DNA of 64,000 nucleotides from Dactylellina haptotyla. Lineage: Eukaryota > Ascomycota > Orbiliomycetes > Orbiliales > Orbiliaceae. The stretch lies in the NCBI GenBank assembly GCA_031310005.1, contig CM062379.1, positions 2,790,001-2,854,000 on the forward strand. The letters run 5' to 3'. Below the pieces are notes generated by a model. The model was not told the DNA's origin. It did no database searches and worked only from the letters and a program-made list of their open reading frames with translations. Shown piece after piece: positions 34,650 to 45,483 of this stretch. Both the position numbers and the translations under genes were made by a program. Each line of letters starts with the position of its first letter. The stretch's first letter is position 1.

Positions 34650-37600
34650 TTAATGATGCGAGGCTTCAACCCTCTGCTGAATCTTCTCTAGACTCGTTGG
34701 CTCGAAGGTTTCTTTCTTCTTTTTATCCTGAGCCCACACCACGTCCTGGTTAAAATAACACAGGATACCACCGCTCCCATTCACGTTTTCCGTGATCCTA
34801 AATAGCGGATAGCCCGTACTCTCATGTGCCTTCCGCAATGCCATGAGCAAGAACCCATGCTCAGCGCACCACTCCTCCATATACTCCCTAAACGTCGTAT
34901 CAGTCGGTGCAGCAGCGGCACTCTTCCCAGATGCGCCATTCGCCTTCCCCTTCGCCTTCCCCTTCCCAGCTGGCGGCGGCGATGGCCGAATCGGCTTCGC
35001 AGCACCACTCTCCGGCGGTAACACCCTCGCACCGCCAACTCCATCCTCCACCTCCATCGCCTGACTCATCATATCCACCGCCTTCTTAAACTCCCTCTTA
35101 ACCATCACGGACTCCCTCACCTCCTTCGGAAACTGCTCCTGCCACCATTCATACCACTCGCTGACCTCTCCCAAATCCACCCCATCCATCGTAAGCCACT
35201 GATACAGCGTCTGCATCCACTTCGGGAAAAACTCCGCCTCGAGCAACTGCGCGAACGTGGACTGCCTGAAGAACCCGTGCCACGCCATCACCGCCTCCAC
35301 GGGTCGGACATCTTGATCTGCAGGGTTCACCTCGAATTTCCGCCGGAGCAAATCCGCCAACCGCGGCAGCAAGTGCGATATCAACATCTTCTCCAGTTCG
35401 CCGGGTCCGAACACCTCTTTCCACGCTTCCAACCCGTCCACCGCGCCTTTATATAAATCCCACTTGTCGAGGATCACCCTAAACTTCCGCTTAACCTCTC
35501 TCACCAAATCGTCCATGTGAGCGCTCAGATGCGGCAACCACGGGAAGACCCATACATGGGGCGGCGGGGCGGCCTTCCTCATGGACGATGACGACGACGA
35601 AGAGGAAGAAACACGGGGGTTCCACTCCCCGACTGCGGTTTTCAATTTCGGCAGCACCAATTGGTTTAGGATATTAGCTGTGATGAATGGCGGTAACACT
35701 CCGCTCCAGGTTTCCAGAATGGTGAGCACGGGTGTGGGGTCGTGCACGTTCCAGGAGTTATTAATCGTGCTGCGGATCTTGGGCAGCCAGACGTTGTACA
35801 TCATGCTTTCGTAGAAGGTTGATTTCTTGCCAGATTTCTCGGCGTATCCGGTCGCCGCGAGGGATGCCTCCATGTCCTCTTGGGTGCGGATTGAGAAAAT
35901 GTGGCGGAGTTTGCGGATGTGGTCGAGCAGGTAGACTGGGTCCGTGAGGGGATCCCAGTGGGTCAGCGCGGATTTGAACTGATGAGGATATGTCAGCGTG
36001 TGTTCGTGATTTTTAAGGGTTATTAGATGACTTACAAGTGGGTGGAAAGCAGCGATGGCAACTTCCGAGAGGTCGTAGAGTTCCACTTCATTTTTGTATT
36101 TGAACTGTAGACTCTCCAGTTCCGTGGCGAGTTTCGCGATTTTGTCTTCGTAGTCGTTGCGACTTTCCGCGCTGGTGGTATCGATAGAAAGTGACTCGAC
36201 TGTCCCAACTATTCCCTGGAGAGCTTTGACGGTCTCCCTCTGCTCGTCCGTGTCTTCAGTCATCCGTTGTTCCTCCATTTTCAGGAAGGCCTTGCGCTCT
36301 TGCAATCGCTTCCATTCTCTCGCAAAGTCTTCGAGTTCCCTCCGAGCAAGCTTAGCAATCTTGACGTTCTCATCTTCGATTTGGGGAGCAGCACCGGAGA
36401 GCATGAGTCCCGGGCTACCCACGTCTAGCGTCTTGGCTTGTTTCCCTGTAAAATCAATGATGTTCTTCAGGACGGACGGAACTTCCAGTCCAGCTAGCTC
36501 CTTTGACATTTCCTCCGCGGTCTTGAACTGCGGCTTCCTCCTGGCAGGCGTAGATGCCCCACTACCTCCCGCACTATCAACCAATCCCTTGGCTTTCTTC
36601 TTCTTCCGTCTCTTCCTCTCCTTCTCGCTATCACTCTCCGAAGGCTCCTCGCCCTTCAGAATCTTAGCTCTCTTTTCCTCCTTCTTGGCCTGCTCCGTCT
36701 TTTCCCTGACAGCACCCAAACCTACCCTAGTAGGTCGTAGTTGAGTATCCACCGGCGCCAATCTACCCTCTCCGGTCTTTCCCAAACCCTGCCCTTGAAC
36801 GTAGCCCATCTTTGCCATCATCCTCGCAGCGAAGGACTCCGTGTTCACGTTGGGACCATCACCTTTCCCCTTCTTCATCCCACGGGTATCGGTGAACGAA
36901 GGCCGAATCTTCGGTTTCTCTTTAACTTCGGGTTCATCCTCCTCTGCTGCGGCCGCAAACATCATCGCATTCTGCCGTATCGACGACATAAACCCCTTCC
37001 CCAGCGGCGCAGACATAGACGTCCTCTCCGCCGGTTCGTCTTCATCCATATGATCCACCGGTATCGGTTGGTTCTCCAAGTCCGCAGAATCGATCGTCCC
37101 GGCTTTACGAAACCCCAATCCACCCAGTCCTGCCCTCTTGAACAGCGGTTTCTCGCTTTCCGGCGCCGGCGAGTGTTCCATGCTGCTCGTGCCGCCGGAC
37201 TGGAAACCTAGTCCTCGATGGCCGTCTAACGATGCGGGCGTAGCTGTGCCCGATTTGGGCGCGGTCCTCCCGCCACCTACGAATCTTGGAGCGAACATTG
37301 GCGGTTTGAGCGACGCTCCGAATCCAGAGGGTGCGCCCATGCTAGGTCTGTCGTCCGCGCTTTCGTCGTCGAGGTTCATCTTGTCGTCTTTTGATGCGGG
37401 TTTGAAGCCCAGTGCTCCGCCGGCGCCGAGTCCCGCTCTTAGAGATGCTGCAAGTGAGGTGCGAGGCCGGTCCGCTTGGTCGTCCTCTTCTTCGGAGTAC
37501 CCGTCATTGCCCCTGCCGGTTCCGAAGTCCCGTAGCCCTGCTGTAGCTTCGACAGAGAAGTCGTCCTTTTTGGTATCCTCATCTTCCTCCTCCTCTTCCT

Positions 37601-37955
37601 CGTCGTCATCATCGTCATCGTCATCGTCGTCATCATCATCGGCTGCCTGACCGGTCTTGACGAAACTCATACCACCTTCCCGTAGATTTCTGAACCCTCG
37701 TTTCCCTTTTGAGCTTCGAGAGTAATCATTGTACTCGTCTTCGTCGCTTTCGCTACCAAACACACCGAGGGCCGCGGCTTCCTTCGCGTCCTTCTTAGAG
37801 CGCTTGACACGTTTCCGTCGGTGGGAGGCGGTATCGAATTCGTTGTCGCCGGACGGGTTTGGGAAGTCGGCGAAATCGTCGTTTTCGTCGGAATCGGCCT
37901 GGGAGGAGTCCGACTCGTAGGCAACCTGCATGGACAGCTTGGAGCGTTTCATCAT
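34650..37955 (-). CDS. G-patch/GCFC protein TFIP11 (Ntr1/Spp382), spliceosome disassembly
   Basis: In the NTR complex this protein activates the helicase Prp43 to dismantle intron-lariat spliceosomes. Reading straight through gives 1,101 residues. Removing a canonical 57-bp intron at 35979-36035 (GTAAGT donor, GCTGAC branch, CAG acceptor, no stop and in frame) gives 1,082. The spliced form reads AFHPLFKSALTHWDPL, closer to the family than the read-through. Order: basic and acidic N-terminus (TFIP11_N) with a long Asp/Glu run near residue 115; G-patch at about 375-420 (ARMMAKMGYVQGQGLGKTGEG); Lys-rich linker; GCFC domain about 560-900; a nine-serine run near 790; C-terminal DTTFREYMEEWCAEHG. 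Two adjacent ATGs (37955 and 37952) could serve as start. It is convergent with the aldolase gene. Confidence 0.93.
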   Translation of the reverse strand: MMKRSKLSMQVAYESDSSQADSDENDDFADFPNPSGDNEFDTASHRRKRVKRSKKDAKEAAALGVFGSESDEDEYNDYSRSSKGKRGFRNLREGGMSFVKTGQAADDDDDDDDDDDDDEEEEEEDEDTKKDDFSVEATAGLRDFGTGRGNDGYSEEEDDQADRPRTSLAASLRAGLGAGGALGFKPASKDDKMNLDDESADDRPSMGAPSGFGASLKPPMFAPRFVGGGRTAPKSGTATPASLDGHRGLGFQSGGTSSMEHSPAPESEKPLFKRAGLGGLGFRKAGTIDSADLENQPIPVDHMDEDEPAERTSMSAPLGKGFMSSIRQNAMMFAAAAEEDEPEVKEKPKIRPSFTDTRGMKKGKGDGPNVNTESFAARMMAKMGYVQGQGLGKTGEGRLAPVDTQLRPTRVGLGAVREKTEQAKKEEKRAKILKGEEPSESDSEKERKRRKKKKAKGLVDSAGGSGASTPARRKPQFKTAEEMSKELAGLEVPSVLKNIIDFTGKQAKTLDVGSPGLMLSGAAPQIEDENVKIAKLARRELEDFAREWKRLQERKAFLKMEEQRMTEDTDEQRETVKALQGIVGTVESLSIDTTSAESRNDYEDKIAKLATELESLQFKYKNEVELYDLSEVAIAAFHPLVSHLITLKNHEHTLTYPHQFKSALTHWDPLTDPVYLLDHIRKLRHIFSIRTQEDMEASLAATGYAEKSGKKSTFYESMMYNVWLPKIRSTINNSWNVHDPTPVLTILETWSGVLPPFITANILNQLVLPKLKTAVGEWNPRVSSSSSSSSSMRKAAPPPHVWVFPWLPHLSAHMDDLVREVKRKFRVILDKWDLYKGAVDGLEAWKEVFGPGELEKMLISHLLPRLADLLRRKFEVNPADQDVRPVEAVMAWHGFFRQSTFAQLLEAEFFPKWMQTLYQWLTMDGVDLGEVSEWYEWWQEQFPKEVRESVMVKREFKKAVDMMSQAMEVEDGVGGARVLPPESGAAKPIRPSPPPAGKGKAKGKANGASGKSAAAAPTDTTFREYMEEWCAEHGFLLMALRKAHESTGYPLFRITENVNGSGGILCYFNQDVVWAQDKKKKETFEPTSLEKIQQRVEASHH

Positions 37956-38354
37956 GGTGAACGGGGGGGAGGTTGGTCGTGGGCGAGGAAGCAGCGGAAG
38001 GGAAGGTATATAAAACGTGGGCGAGCTATGACGCGAAGTTCAAATTGAGGATTCGATGCCAAGCAACACCTTTTTAGGGTCCGGCAACCAGAGCCGCAGC
38101 ATTCAATTGTTGAATAAATATAAAATACAGGACTCACTCATGCACGCATTTATCGATCGGGACAGGTGATGAGTTTACGAAAGATAAATAATAATATTAT
38201 TGTAATTCGCTCTCAAAAACAAGTAACAAAAGTTCAACATGATGCGCCTAGCTCGAACTTGCCCGCTAGCTCTCCCTCAATATAGTGTATTGTAAAGCTA
38301 GTAGGTAGTATGTACGATAGTTCTTTGCCAGTCAAGTAGTGATTATTTCAATCC
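37956..38354. other. Spacer between two minus-strand genes
   Basis: This holds the TFIP11 promoter and the 3' flank of dsc2. No gene or repeat is seen. Confidence 0.5.
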
Positions 38355-39292
38355 TCAGAACCCTCCTCTAAACTGGTCTAATATCTGCGTGCTCAACGGC
38401 CGTCTCCCGTCTGCTCCTTCCGCCTGTCCCTCCGCTGCCCCCTGCTGCTCCTCCCCTCTAGCCATCCTCCTGAGCTCGCCGTACTCTCCATCGCTCCTCC
38501 CCTTCTCAAACAGCCAGATCGGATACCGCCAGCGACCCCACGGCACCAACTCCGCCCGCCACGCATACCCCACTATCCACCCGACCGCCGCGCCGAGCAG
38601 ACTCCCCGGCGGCTGGCTGAGAGCCAACTGGCCGGCGACGAGGTAGACGTAAAACTTATCGGATAGCGTGATGGCGGGTTCTTCTTCCTCTCTGGCGGCT
38701 TGTAATGCCGGTGTGGCGGCGGGTGTCGGTTCTGTCGGGGAGAGGGGCAGGAGGAGCCTGAACTTGTACGTGGAGGGGATGGTGGCGTGGTACTGTGCGA
38801 GTAAGGCGAAGATGAGGGGGGTAGGACCCGGCGGGAGGTAGTTCATCCGCCAGAAGGTAAGGGGGCGCAGGACGGTGCCGAGGAGGAACGGGGTGATCAG
38901 GGAAGTCGAGATGAGGTTATATGTGAGGAAGCTCTGTATACATGTTAGAAGAGAGACATTTAGCTCAGTCCGTACGAGGAATGCGATCAATCGTATGGTA
39001 AATTGAATCGGAAGGAGGGAAAGCATACGGCAAATTTCCGGCTACCCCATAGCCGCTCGATGATTCTGAGATTGTACACCGCCAGCGAGGCGAAGAGAAC
39101 CTCACCGGTGTTCGCATATGTGCCCTGCCAGATGAGCACCCGCCACCATTGGTTCCATTTCCACAGGTGCGGGATGATCTGGATGTGGAAGAGGTACTTG
39201 TAGTCGCTGACGGAGATGGCGACGGCAGCTATGACGAGGTAGTAGACGAAGAACTGGGAGATCGGGGTGTGCGTGAAGCCGGAGACCTGCAT
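38355..39292 (-). CDS. dsc2: Dsc2-like rhomboid pseudoprotease, DSC E3 ligase complex subunit
   Basis: Two exons on the minus strand (39292-39029 and 38933-38355, 95-bp intron) give 280 residues. The N-terminal SGFTHTPIS, then DYKYLFHIQIIPHLWKWNQWW, YNLRIIERLWGSRKF and YLPPGPTPLIFALLAQYH are typical of UBAC2/Dsc2 rhomboid-like proteins. About five or six membrane helices are visible. No catalytic GxSG serine is seen, as expected for a pseudoprotease. In Schizosaccharomyces and Aspergillus the DSC complex ubiquitinates the SREBP transcription factor in the Golgi and supports hypoxia and sterol responses. The C-terminus (RRPLSTQILDQFRGGF) is short; I cannot see a clear UBA domain. The gene shares a 437-bp divergent promoter with vps60. 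Confidence 0.87.
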
Positions 39293-39729
39293 GGCTGAGG
39301 AGGTGGTGATATCATTGTTTGGAGGGGAGAGACAGAGAGAGGTTCGAAGCTGTAGCTTGGCTGGGGGCCACCCTGTGCTTTAAGCACCCTTGCAGCCAGC
39401 AACTCGCCGTGGGATATTGTTCTATTGGTTACCTGTAACGCCGGATAACGTAGATTACTCCAATGCCATTTGGGAATTTTATATCCCTCAGCGTAATAAA
39501 ATATTGCATTCAACAGGTTTAATTGCTGGGGGTATACAAGCTCGGTATCCGCGTGGACGGGCGTTGCGCATCGGCTGACGTTCGCTGGGCGTGCTGCTGT
39601 TGCTGCTGCTGTTTGTCGCCGCAGAAGAGTGACGAATTGCCCCTCCATCTCCGTTCGATCCAAACATCCACCTTGATGCCTCCTCCAGCCCTCCGATCGA
39701 GACATCGATAGCACGCAAAGATATTCAAA
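39293..39729. promoter_or_regulatory. Divergent dsc2 / vps60 promoter with two CCAAT motifs
   Basis: These 437 bases separate two start codons. ATTGG (39424-39428, inverse CCAAT) and CCAAT (39460-39464) lie 130-170 bases from the dsc2 ATG. A CTG/CAG-type repeat (GCTGCTGTTGCTGCTGCTG) lies near 39593-39611. The motifs fit the fungal CCAAT-binding complex; not proven. Confidence 0.4.
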
Positions 39730-40451
39730 ATGAACCGTCTCTTCGGCAGCAAATCCACGGCCCCGAAGCCCTCGCTGGACGACGCCATCTCCAAAATCGA
39801 CACCCGCGTCTCCTCCCTCGATGTCAAGATCACCCAGCTCAACGCCGAGCTCGGCACCTACCAGGCCAAGATGTCCAAAATGCGTGACGGCCCGGCCAAA
39901 AACTCCATCAAATCGAAGGCCCTCTCGGTCCTGCAGCGGAGGAAACAGTACGAGACCCAGCGGGACCAGCTGATGAACCAGAGCTGGAATATGGAACAGG
40001 CAAACATGACCGTCGATAACCTCAAAAGTAGCTACGACCTTCAACCGTGACCACTATATAATTATTTACGGATACTAATAAACCCCTCACCCGATTTACA
40101 GACGTCATGACGACCGTGGATGCCCTGAAAACCACAAACCAAGCCCTGAAGAAGCAGTACGGCAAAATAGATATCGACAAGATCGAGCAGCTTCAAGATG
40201 AAATGGCCGACCTGCTGGAAGTCGGAAACGAGATCAACGAGTCAATATCGAGGGCGTATAGTGTTCCGGATGACGTCGACGAGGCAGAGCTGGACGCCGA
40301 GCTGGAAGCATTAGGAGCAGAGGTCGAGGCCGGCTGGGGCGAGAGCAACATGGAAAGCGAAGGTATCCCCGGCTTCTTACAAGAAGAGCTACCTTCCTTT
40401 ATCGACGGAGCCAAAACAGAAGCTCCGGCGGTCAAAGAAGCTGCCTCTTAG
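39730..40451 (+). CDS. vps60: ESCRT-III protein Vps60 (CHMP5)
   Basis: Two exons (39730-40027 and 40102-40451, 74-bp intron) give 215 residues. The protein starts MNRLFGSKSTAPKPSLDDAI and is basic and helical for about 120 residues. An acidic second half follows, with IPGFLQEELPSF near the end, the Snf7-family pattern (basic core, acidic autoinhibitory tail). The long coiled helices (SSLDVKITQLNAELG, RRKQYETQRDQLMNQSWNMEQ) match CHMP5/Vps60 rather than Snf7 or Vps24. It acts late in multivesicular body sorting at the endosome and binds Vta1, the Vps4 cofactor. The join AAA A|AC GTC (K-N-V-M) keeps frame. Confidence 0.95.
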
Positions 40452-40789
40452 TGTTGGGTATATCGGCTGCTTTTTCTCTATCATATACTGGCGTTCTTAT
40501 GGCGTGGGAAGTCATTTGTTTCAATATTTTCGTCCGTTCTTTTCGCCTGCTGGGTTGTTGGATAGAATGATATCCCCCGTTTCATCGTACCACCCTTTCG
40601 AGCACATTGCATTCAAAAATTATTTACTATACACTGCACAAAGTCGATATGTATATTTTGTTTGAAAATATAAAACTATACACAATTCGCAACCGCCGCT
40701 GCCACCGCCGCCGGGACTGCCGTAATATTTTCAATAGAAGAAACATATAAAAAATCTACACGCTTAAATCACAACTTAGTTCTTTTGGT
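40452..40789. other. Convergent spacer of vps60 and nuo51
   Basis: 3' flanks of two genes; A/T-rich. Nothing else is seen. Confidence 0.5.
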
Positions 40790-42473
40790 TTAAGCGGTCG
40801 GTGCAGATAGAACGCCTTTCTCCGGAGCGTCTTGGTCCCACCCGCCGGGTCTGGCAGATCCGCCCTGTAGTTCAGCGTACTGCTTCATCCGCGCTTCAAG
40901 TTCAGGTCTGAAGTGCCGTATTAGTCCTTGAATCGGCCAGGCGAAAGCTTCTCCCAAGGCTATAAAACAAAAAATGATTAGCATTCGTCGCAAACGTCTA
41001 ACGGCAAAAGATACGTACCACAAATCGAGTGACCCTCAACCTGCTTCGTCAGCTCTTGCAACATGTCAATTTCTCTAGCTGTGCCCTGTCCCCTTTCGAA
41101 CCTCTCCATAATCTGCTGTGTCCACTTACTACCCTCTCGGCATGGCGTGCACTGGCCGCAGCTCTCGTGTCTATAGAAATGCGATAGTCTGGCAATGGAC
41201 CTTACCACATCCGCACTCTTATCCAAGACAATCACCGCCGCGGTTCCCAAACCACTCTGCGCGTCCTTCAAGGCGTCGAAATCCATAAGCACGTCGTCGC
41301 AAATTTTCTTTGGCAAAATAGGAGTAGACGAGCCACCGGGGATGATAGCGAGCAGATTATCCCATCCGCCGCGAACACCGCCGCAGTGCTTCTCGATGAG
41401 CTCCTTCAGAGGGATCGACATCTCCTCCTCAACGGTGCAAGGGTTGTTGACATTTCCGGAAATGCAGAAAAGCTTGGTACCAGCGTTACGTTCACGTCCA
41501 AAGCCGGCGAACCAGCTGCCACCTCGACGGCAAATTGTAGGAGCCACAGCAATAGTTTCGACATTGGCAACAGTAGATGGACATCCGAAGAGACCCACCG
41601 AAGCAGGGAATGGCGGCTTTAAACGAGGCTTGCCGGGCTTTCCTTCGAGCGATTCGATGAGCGATGTTTCCTCGCCGCAAATATAAGCCTATATGACCCC
41701 GTTTTTTAGCATTATGTTCCCGTATGTCTGGCCTTATCAGATACGAGAGAGAGGGAAGAAGAAATATATCATACCCCCATTCCACGGTGAACGTAGACAT
41801 CAAAGTCATATCCGCTACCGCAGGCATTCTTTCCAATCAATCCAGCCGCATACGCTTCCTGAATCGCCCGCTGAACACAGGTCGCCTCGTGGTAGAATTC
41901 GCCACGGATATAGATATACGCGGCCGTCGCGTTCATCGCCCGGCCGGCGACAAGACACCCTTCAATAAGCTTGTGCGGGTCTTTTCGCATGATCTCGCGG
42001 TCTTTGCAGGTACCCGGTTCACCCTCGTCGGCGTTGACGACTAAATACCGCGGTCTGGTGTCCTTGTCCCAGCCCGGGAAGTTCATGAACGACCATTTCA
42101 TGCCTGAGGGGAACCCGGCACCGCCGCGGCCGCGGAGACCGGAGGCCTTGATCTCGTTGATGATCCAGTCATGGCCTTTGAGGATGATTTCTTTGGTTTT
42201 GTACCAGTCGCCGTATTTTTGGGCGGATTTGAGGTCCGCGCCGTGGTGGCCGTAGAGGTTTTGGAAGATGCGGTCTTGGTCCTTGAGCCCGCCGAATTTG
42301 GTACGTTTCGGGGCGGGAGGGTCGGCGGGGGTGGCGAGGTGTCGGGTTTGCTGGAGGGAGGCACCTGCGGCGCGGAGGATGGCGGTGGATGGTGAGGTGG
42401 ACGTGGAGGAGGCCGAGGAGAGGCGTTTCGAGATGGCTCGTACCGAGGACGAGGACGTTCGTGAGGCCAACAT
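40790..42473 (-). CDS. nuo51: NADH:ubiquinone oxidoreductase 51-kDa subunit (complex I, NDUFV1)
   Basis: This subunit holds FMN and the N3 iron-sulfur cluster and oxidises NADH at the tip of complex I. Three exons on the minus strand are proposed: 42473-41775, 41688-41019 and 40959-40790 (512 residues). The first ~45 residues ([19 protein letters not shown]) are a mitochondrial presequence. FMN/NADH sites are [13 protein letters not shown] near residue 115, [14 protein letters not shown], and [17 protein letters not shown] across the first splice junction. The 4Fe-4S ligands are CGQCTPC near residue 409 plus a later cysteine (HSICALGEAF) at the second junction. Both introns (86 and 59 bp) keep frame. 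A CCAAT box and an inverse copy lie 170-190 bases upstream. Confidence 0.98.
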
Positions 42474-42641
42474 GGTGGGGTATGTGGGAGGTCTACGGAG
42501 ACCCGGGCACTTCGGTCGTGCTTGTGTCTCCGGTCAATGGGTCCGAGGATGCGAAGGATGCTGGTGGAGGTCCGCTATCGCCGTCGTCGAGTCGGGTAAA
42601 GTTGAATGTTCTGGACGTCACCGCTTGCTGTTGGCGGGTAG

Positions 42642-42663
42642 CCAATCACAGCCGGTTCATTGG
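42642..42663. promoter_or_regulatory. CCAAT boxes upstream of nuo51
   Basis: CCAAT at 42642-42646 and ATTGG at 42659-42663, about 170-190 bases upstream of the complex I start codon. The HAP/CBC complex binds CCAAT and controls respiratory genes in fungi. The link here is inferred from motif and position. Confidence 0.45.
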
Positions 42664-43537
42664 CAAAACAACACATATCTAGCATCCAACGCAGAATATA
42701 ATTCGGAGCTCGCGGAGTCGAGAGCTCGAGTCTGTACAGATCTATTCAACATTCTAGGTGGATGCTCAGAAGTTATCAGTAGGATAGAATTCCCTTAGAT
42801 GGGTTATATTTCTGCAACAATCTGGCTAGTTATGTCCAGACAATATCTACGAGATCAAATTTTAGCTTACAAAAATGGTTTTATCGATCAAGAAAAGAAC
42901 AGAAATTAAAATTGGTTGTGACCGATATATAGATATTGTAAACTGATTGATATATGTAATTAATAATCAAGCTATTGTTAACGTTTTCGTATGCTATCTA
43001 TATCACTCTTATTTGATATTTGTTTACAAATACCACCGTACTTTGGATATTCACCAGATCCGCAGATACCGTAGACATGTTGGCTAACCACGGCTATGCT
43101 TCAGCCAGAAGTACCGCTCCCCGAACCACTCGGACATGTACACCCCGGTAATTCGCTTGAATTTATTACATCTAAACGTCCGACGGAAGCTTTATAGTTG
43201 GGAGATTCTCTAAAGCGTTTCTGGTTTTCTTGCTTTGTGAGAGATTCGTTCCAACCAGCCTAGGGTCGTTGTTATAAGGCCTTAAGGTTCAAGATTATAA
43301 TTCTGGGAGATTGGCGAATATTCAGATTCTGTATAGCGAACTTGGTTCGAACTGAAGGCCTTGGATGGCATCGAGTAGTAATGTTTCTAGTAACTGCGCT
43401 TAAAGTGAGGAGCAGCGCTGCAGCTGCCTCTATTTACTGTAAGATACTAGCAACTCTTCGTGCGCCGCGGATGGTTTACAGGACAACTGCTGTCATTATT
43501 CAGAAATATATTTCTAGCATCAAAATTTGACAATAAA

Positions 43538-43575
43538 CTTGTCTCGTAAACCAGATGCCGTCCTGGGCCTGCGAA
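43538..43575. repeat. Short dispersed repeat, copy A
   Basis: CTTGTCTCGTAAACCAGATG followed by CCGTCCTGG recurs with about five changes at 56968-57004, and a shorter part recurs at 56834-56852. All three run in the same direction. It may be the relic of a dispersed element; no ends or genes are visible. Confidence 0.65.
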
Positions 43576-45483
43576 GATAATAAACGCCCATCCACGAACA
43601 AAATTCCCTCTACTTTCAGGTATCACTTAATTTTATACTTACACTTTTGTGACGGAAGCTCTCCCCCACTGAGAGTAGAAAGCTTCAAATTAGGATGGCT
43701 GGGAACTTGGTAAAGGATTGATATTCCTAGGCCCGTGGCACAGCTCTACGGCCACAGTTAGCAGTTCATAAAACTAGCAGTGCCTCGAGATGCAGTTGGC
43801 GGGAAGTTTCATAACCCGGAACATTGCGTTGATAATGCTGTTCTGCCGTGCGGTGCGCCCACAGCATGCATGTTTTGTTAGTAGTATATCAAAAATATAC
43901 ATCTGATGGTAATTCAGATAGATGTTTATGTCATGATGCTCAAGTCCTTAAGCGACTATATGTTTATATGCTTTAAAAGGACTTCCATATCAAATTTTGA
44001 CCGTTGGCAACAGTCTTAAGCGTTGGCGAGCACTAATGATCTGACTAAGCAACACATACATCATCCCTGGCTGCCACCTTCGGCCAGCAAGCTTCGGTTC
44101 CGCATATTAATTTTGTATGGGGCTAGCTTGTCACTACAAGGTTTGAAGCACTCGGGCTTAAACCACACAGAAAGTGGGGTGCTCCTTATCACTAATTCCC
44201 CGCCTGTGAACTAACTAGCTAGCTTGGTGTTGCTGGTCACTGGACATGTACATGCATGTCTCGTTTCCTTTGTAGCTTAAGCGCCCCGTGCATACTGGCG
44301 AACGGGTCCCTAAACTATATATTCGGAAGCTGCAAGCTGGAAACTCAGGCTCACGGTCAGAGCTCTTGTTCACGTCGGCAGGGCAGCTAGAATTAGCAAG
44401 ATCTTAGGAGGGATAGTCTAATCGTTCTGGATAAATAATTACCATCGAGATGGAGATGGACAGCGCATCATACCTCCGCAAGGATCCTATATTGGATCGG
44501 GCTGTATGATCGATTGGCAGGCAGCGGAGTTCTCGCTTCAGCCATGTCGTTAATTGGCTCCTTGTGCGAAGATTTAATTTAAAATTTGGACGGCAGAGAA
44601 AGGACCCAAGAAAGGCGTTTTAGCTATAGCTCCGCTCCTCAGTGCATCTGCCCTTCATCAATTGTAGCATCGTCCCCCCAGCTGGCAAAGCAAGCTTGCT
44701 GTGCTGTTTTCTTCGTTTCTGTGCGTTCCGAACGGCACCTTTTTGATCTAATACTTAAGGAATTATCGAGGCTCTCTCCCTCGAGGACCACCATTGTCCC
44801 GGCCAACGTTTCAAGCGCATGTAAAATTAAAATTAATTATCCTTTCCCACGTGGTTGCGAGACGAGACAACTACTCTTCTCCCTCGAACTTCTCGAACTT
44901 CGATTTGGTCCTCGCTCTTGTCCTGCTCCTCATTCTCTCCCCGAGCTCCGGACATCTCCCATCTCATCTGGCAGATAGTCAAACTCTTGCGAAGGTACGT
45001 AACCCCAACCATTGTGTCGATGCCGTGATATGGCACTTCGTTAGCTGCAGATTAGCTAGCTCTTCTCTTTTGTATGGGAAAAACCTCTTCCGAAAACCAC
45101 ATGTCTCTGCCCAAAGAAAAGAAAAGAAAAAAAACCCGGTTTAACTACGATTAATAACCACCCAGTCTGGTCACAGCTAGATAGATATCCTTCCTCCTCC
45201 TCCTATTCCTCCTCCTCTCCCTCATCCATACGCAAGCTCCCCGTCCCTCCTGCCCGCAACGGCCGTATGCGTAATAGTCGTCGCTGTTTGATTGCCACAG
45301 TCACTCCGAGCTCAGGCGACCAGGTCTGACGTTCCCAGACAGTACAAATCTGCTAGCTCCACCTCACCGCAACACAACTGCTATCTCTACCCCTCCAAAT
45401 ACTACACCCAAACCCCCCCTCCACTGCCTTCACCATTCTCGACTGCCTCCTAGAGCCCGGTCTCCTCCAAACAAGTATACAGC

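Larger units (their letters stand above)
42474..45483. other. Long divergent intergenic region
   Basis: This lies between nuo51 (-) and the SAPS gene (+). 42474-42700 is the nuo51 promoter, and 45150-45483 is a very pyrimidine-rich leader of the SAPS gene. The middle (42800-44500) is A/T-rich and contains one copy of a short dispersed repeat near 43538. No coding frame longer than 130 codons looks real. Confidence 0.5.

Noticed and set aside
43270-43370. tRNA-like GGTTCGAACTG box near 43343
   Set aside because: No matching acceptor stem, A box or anticodon arm in the preceding 80 bases.
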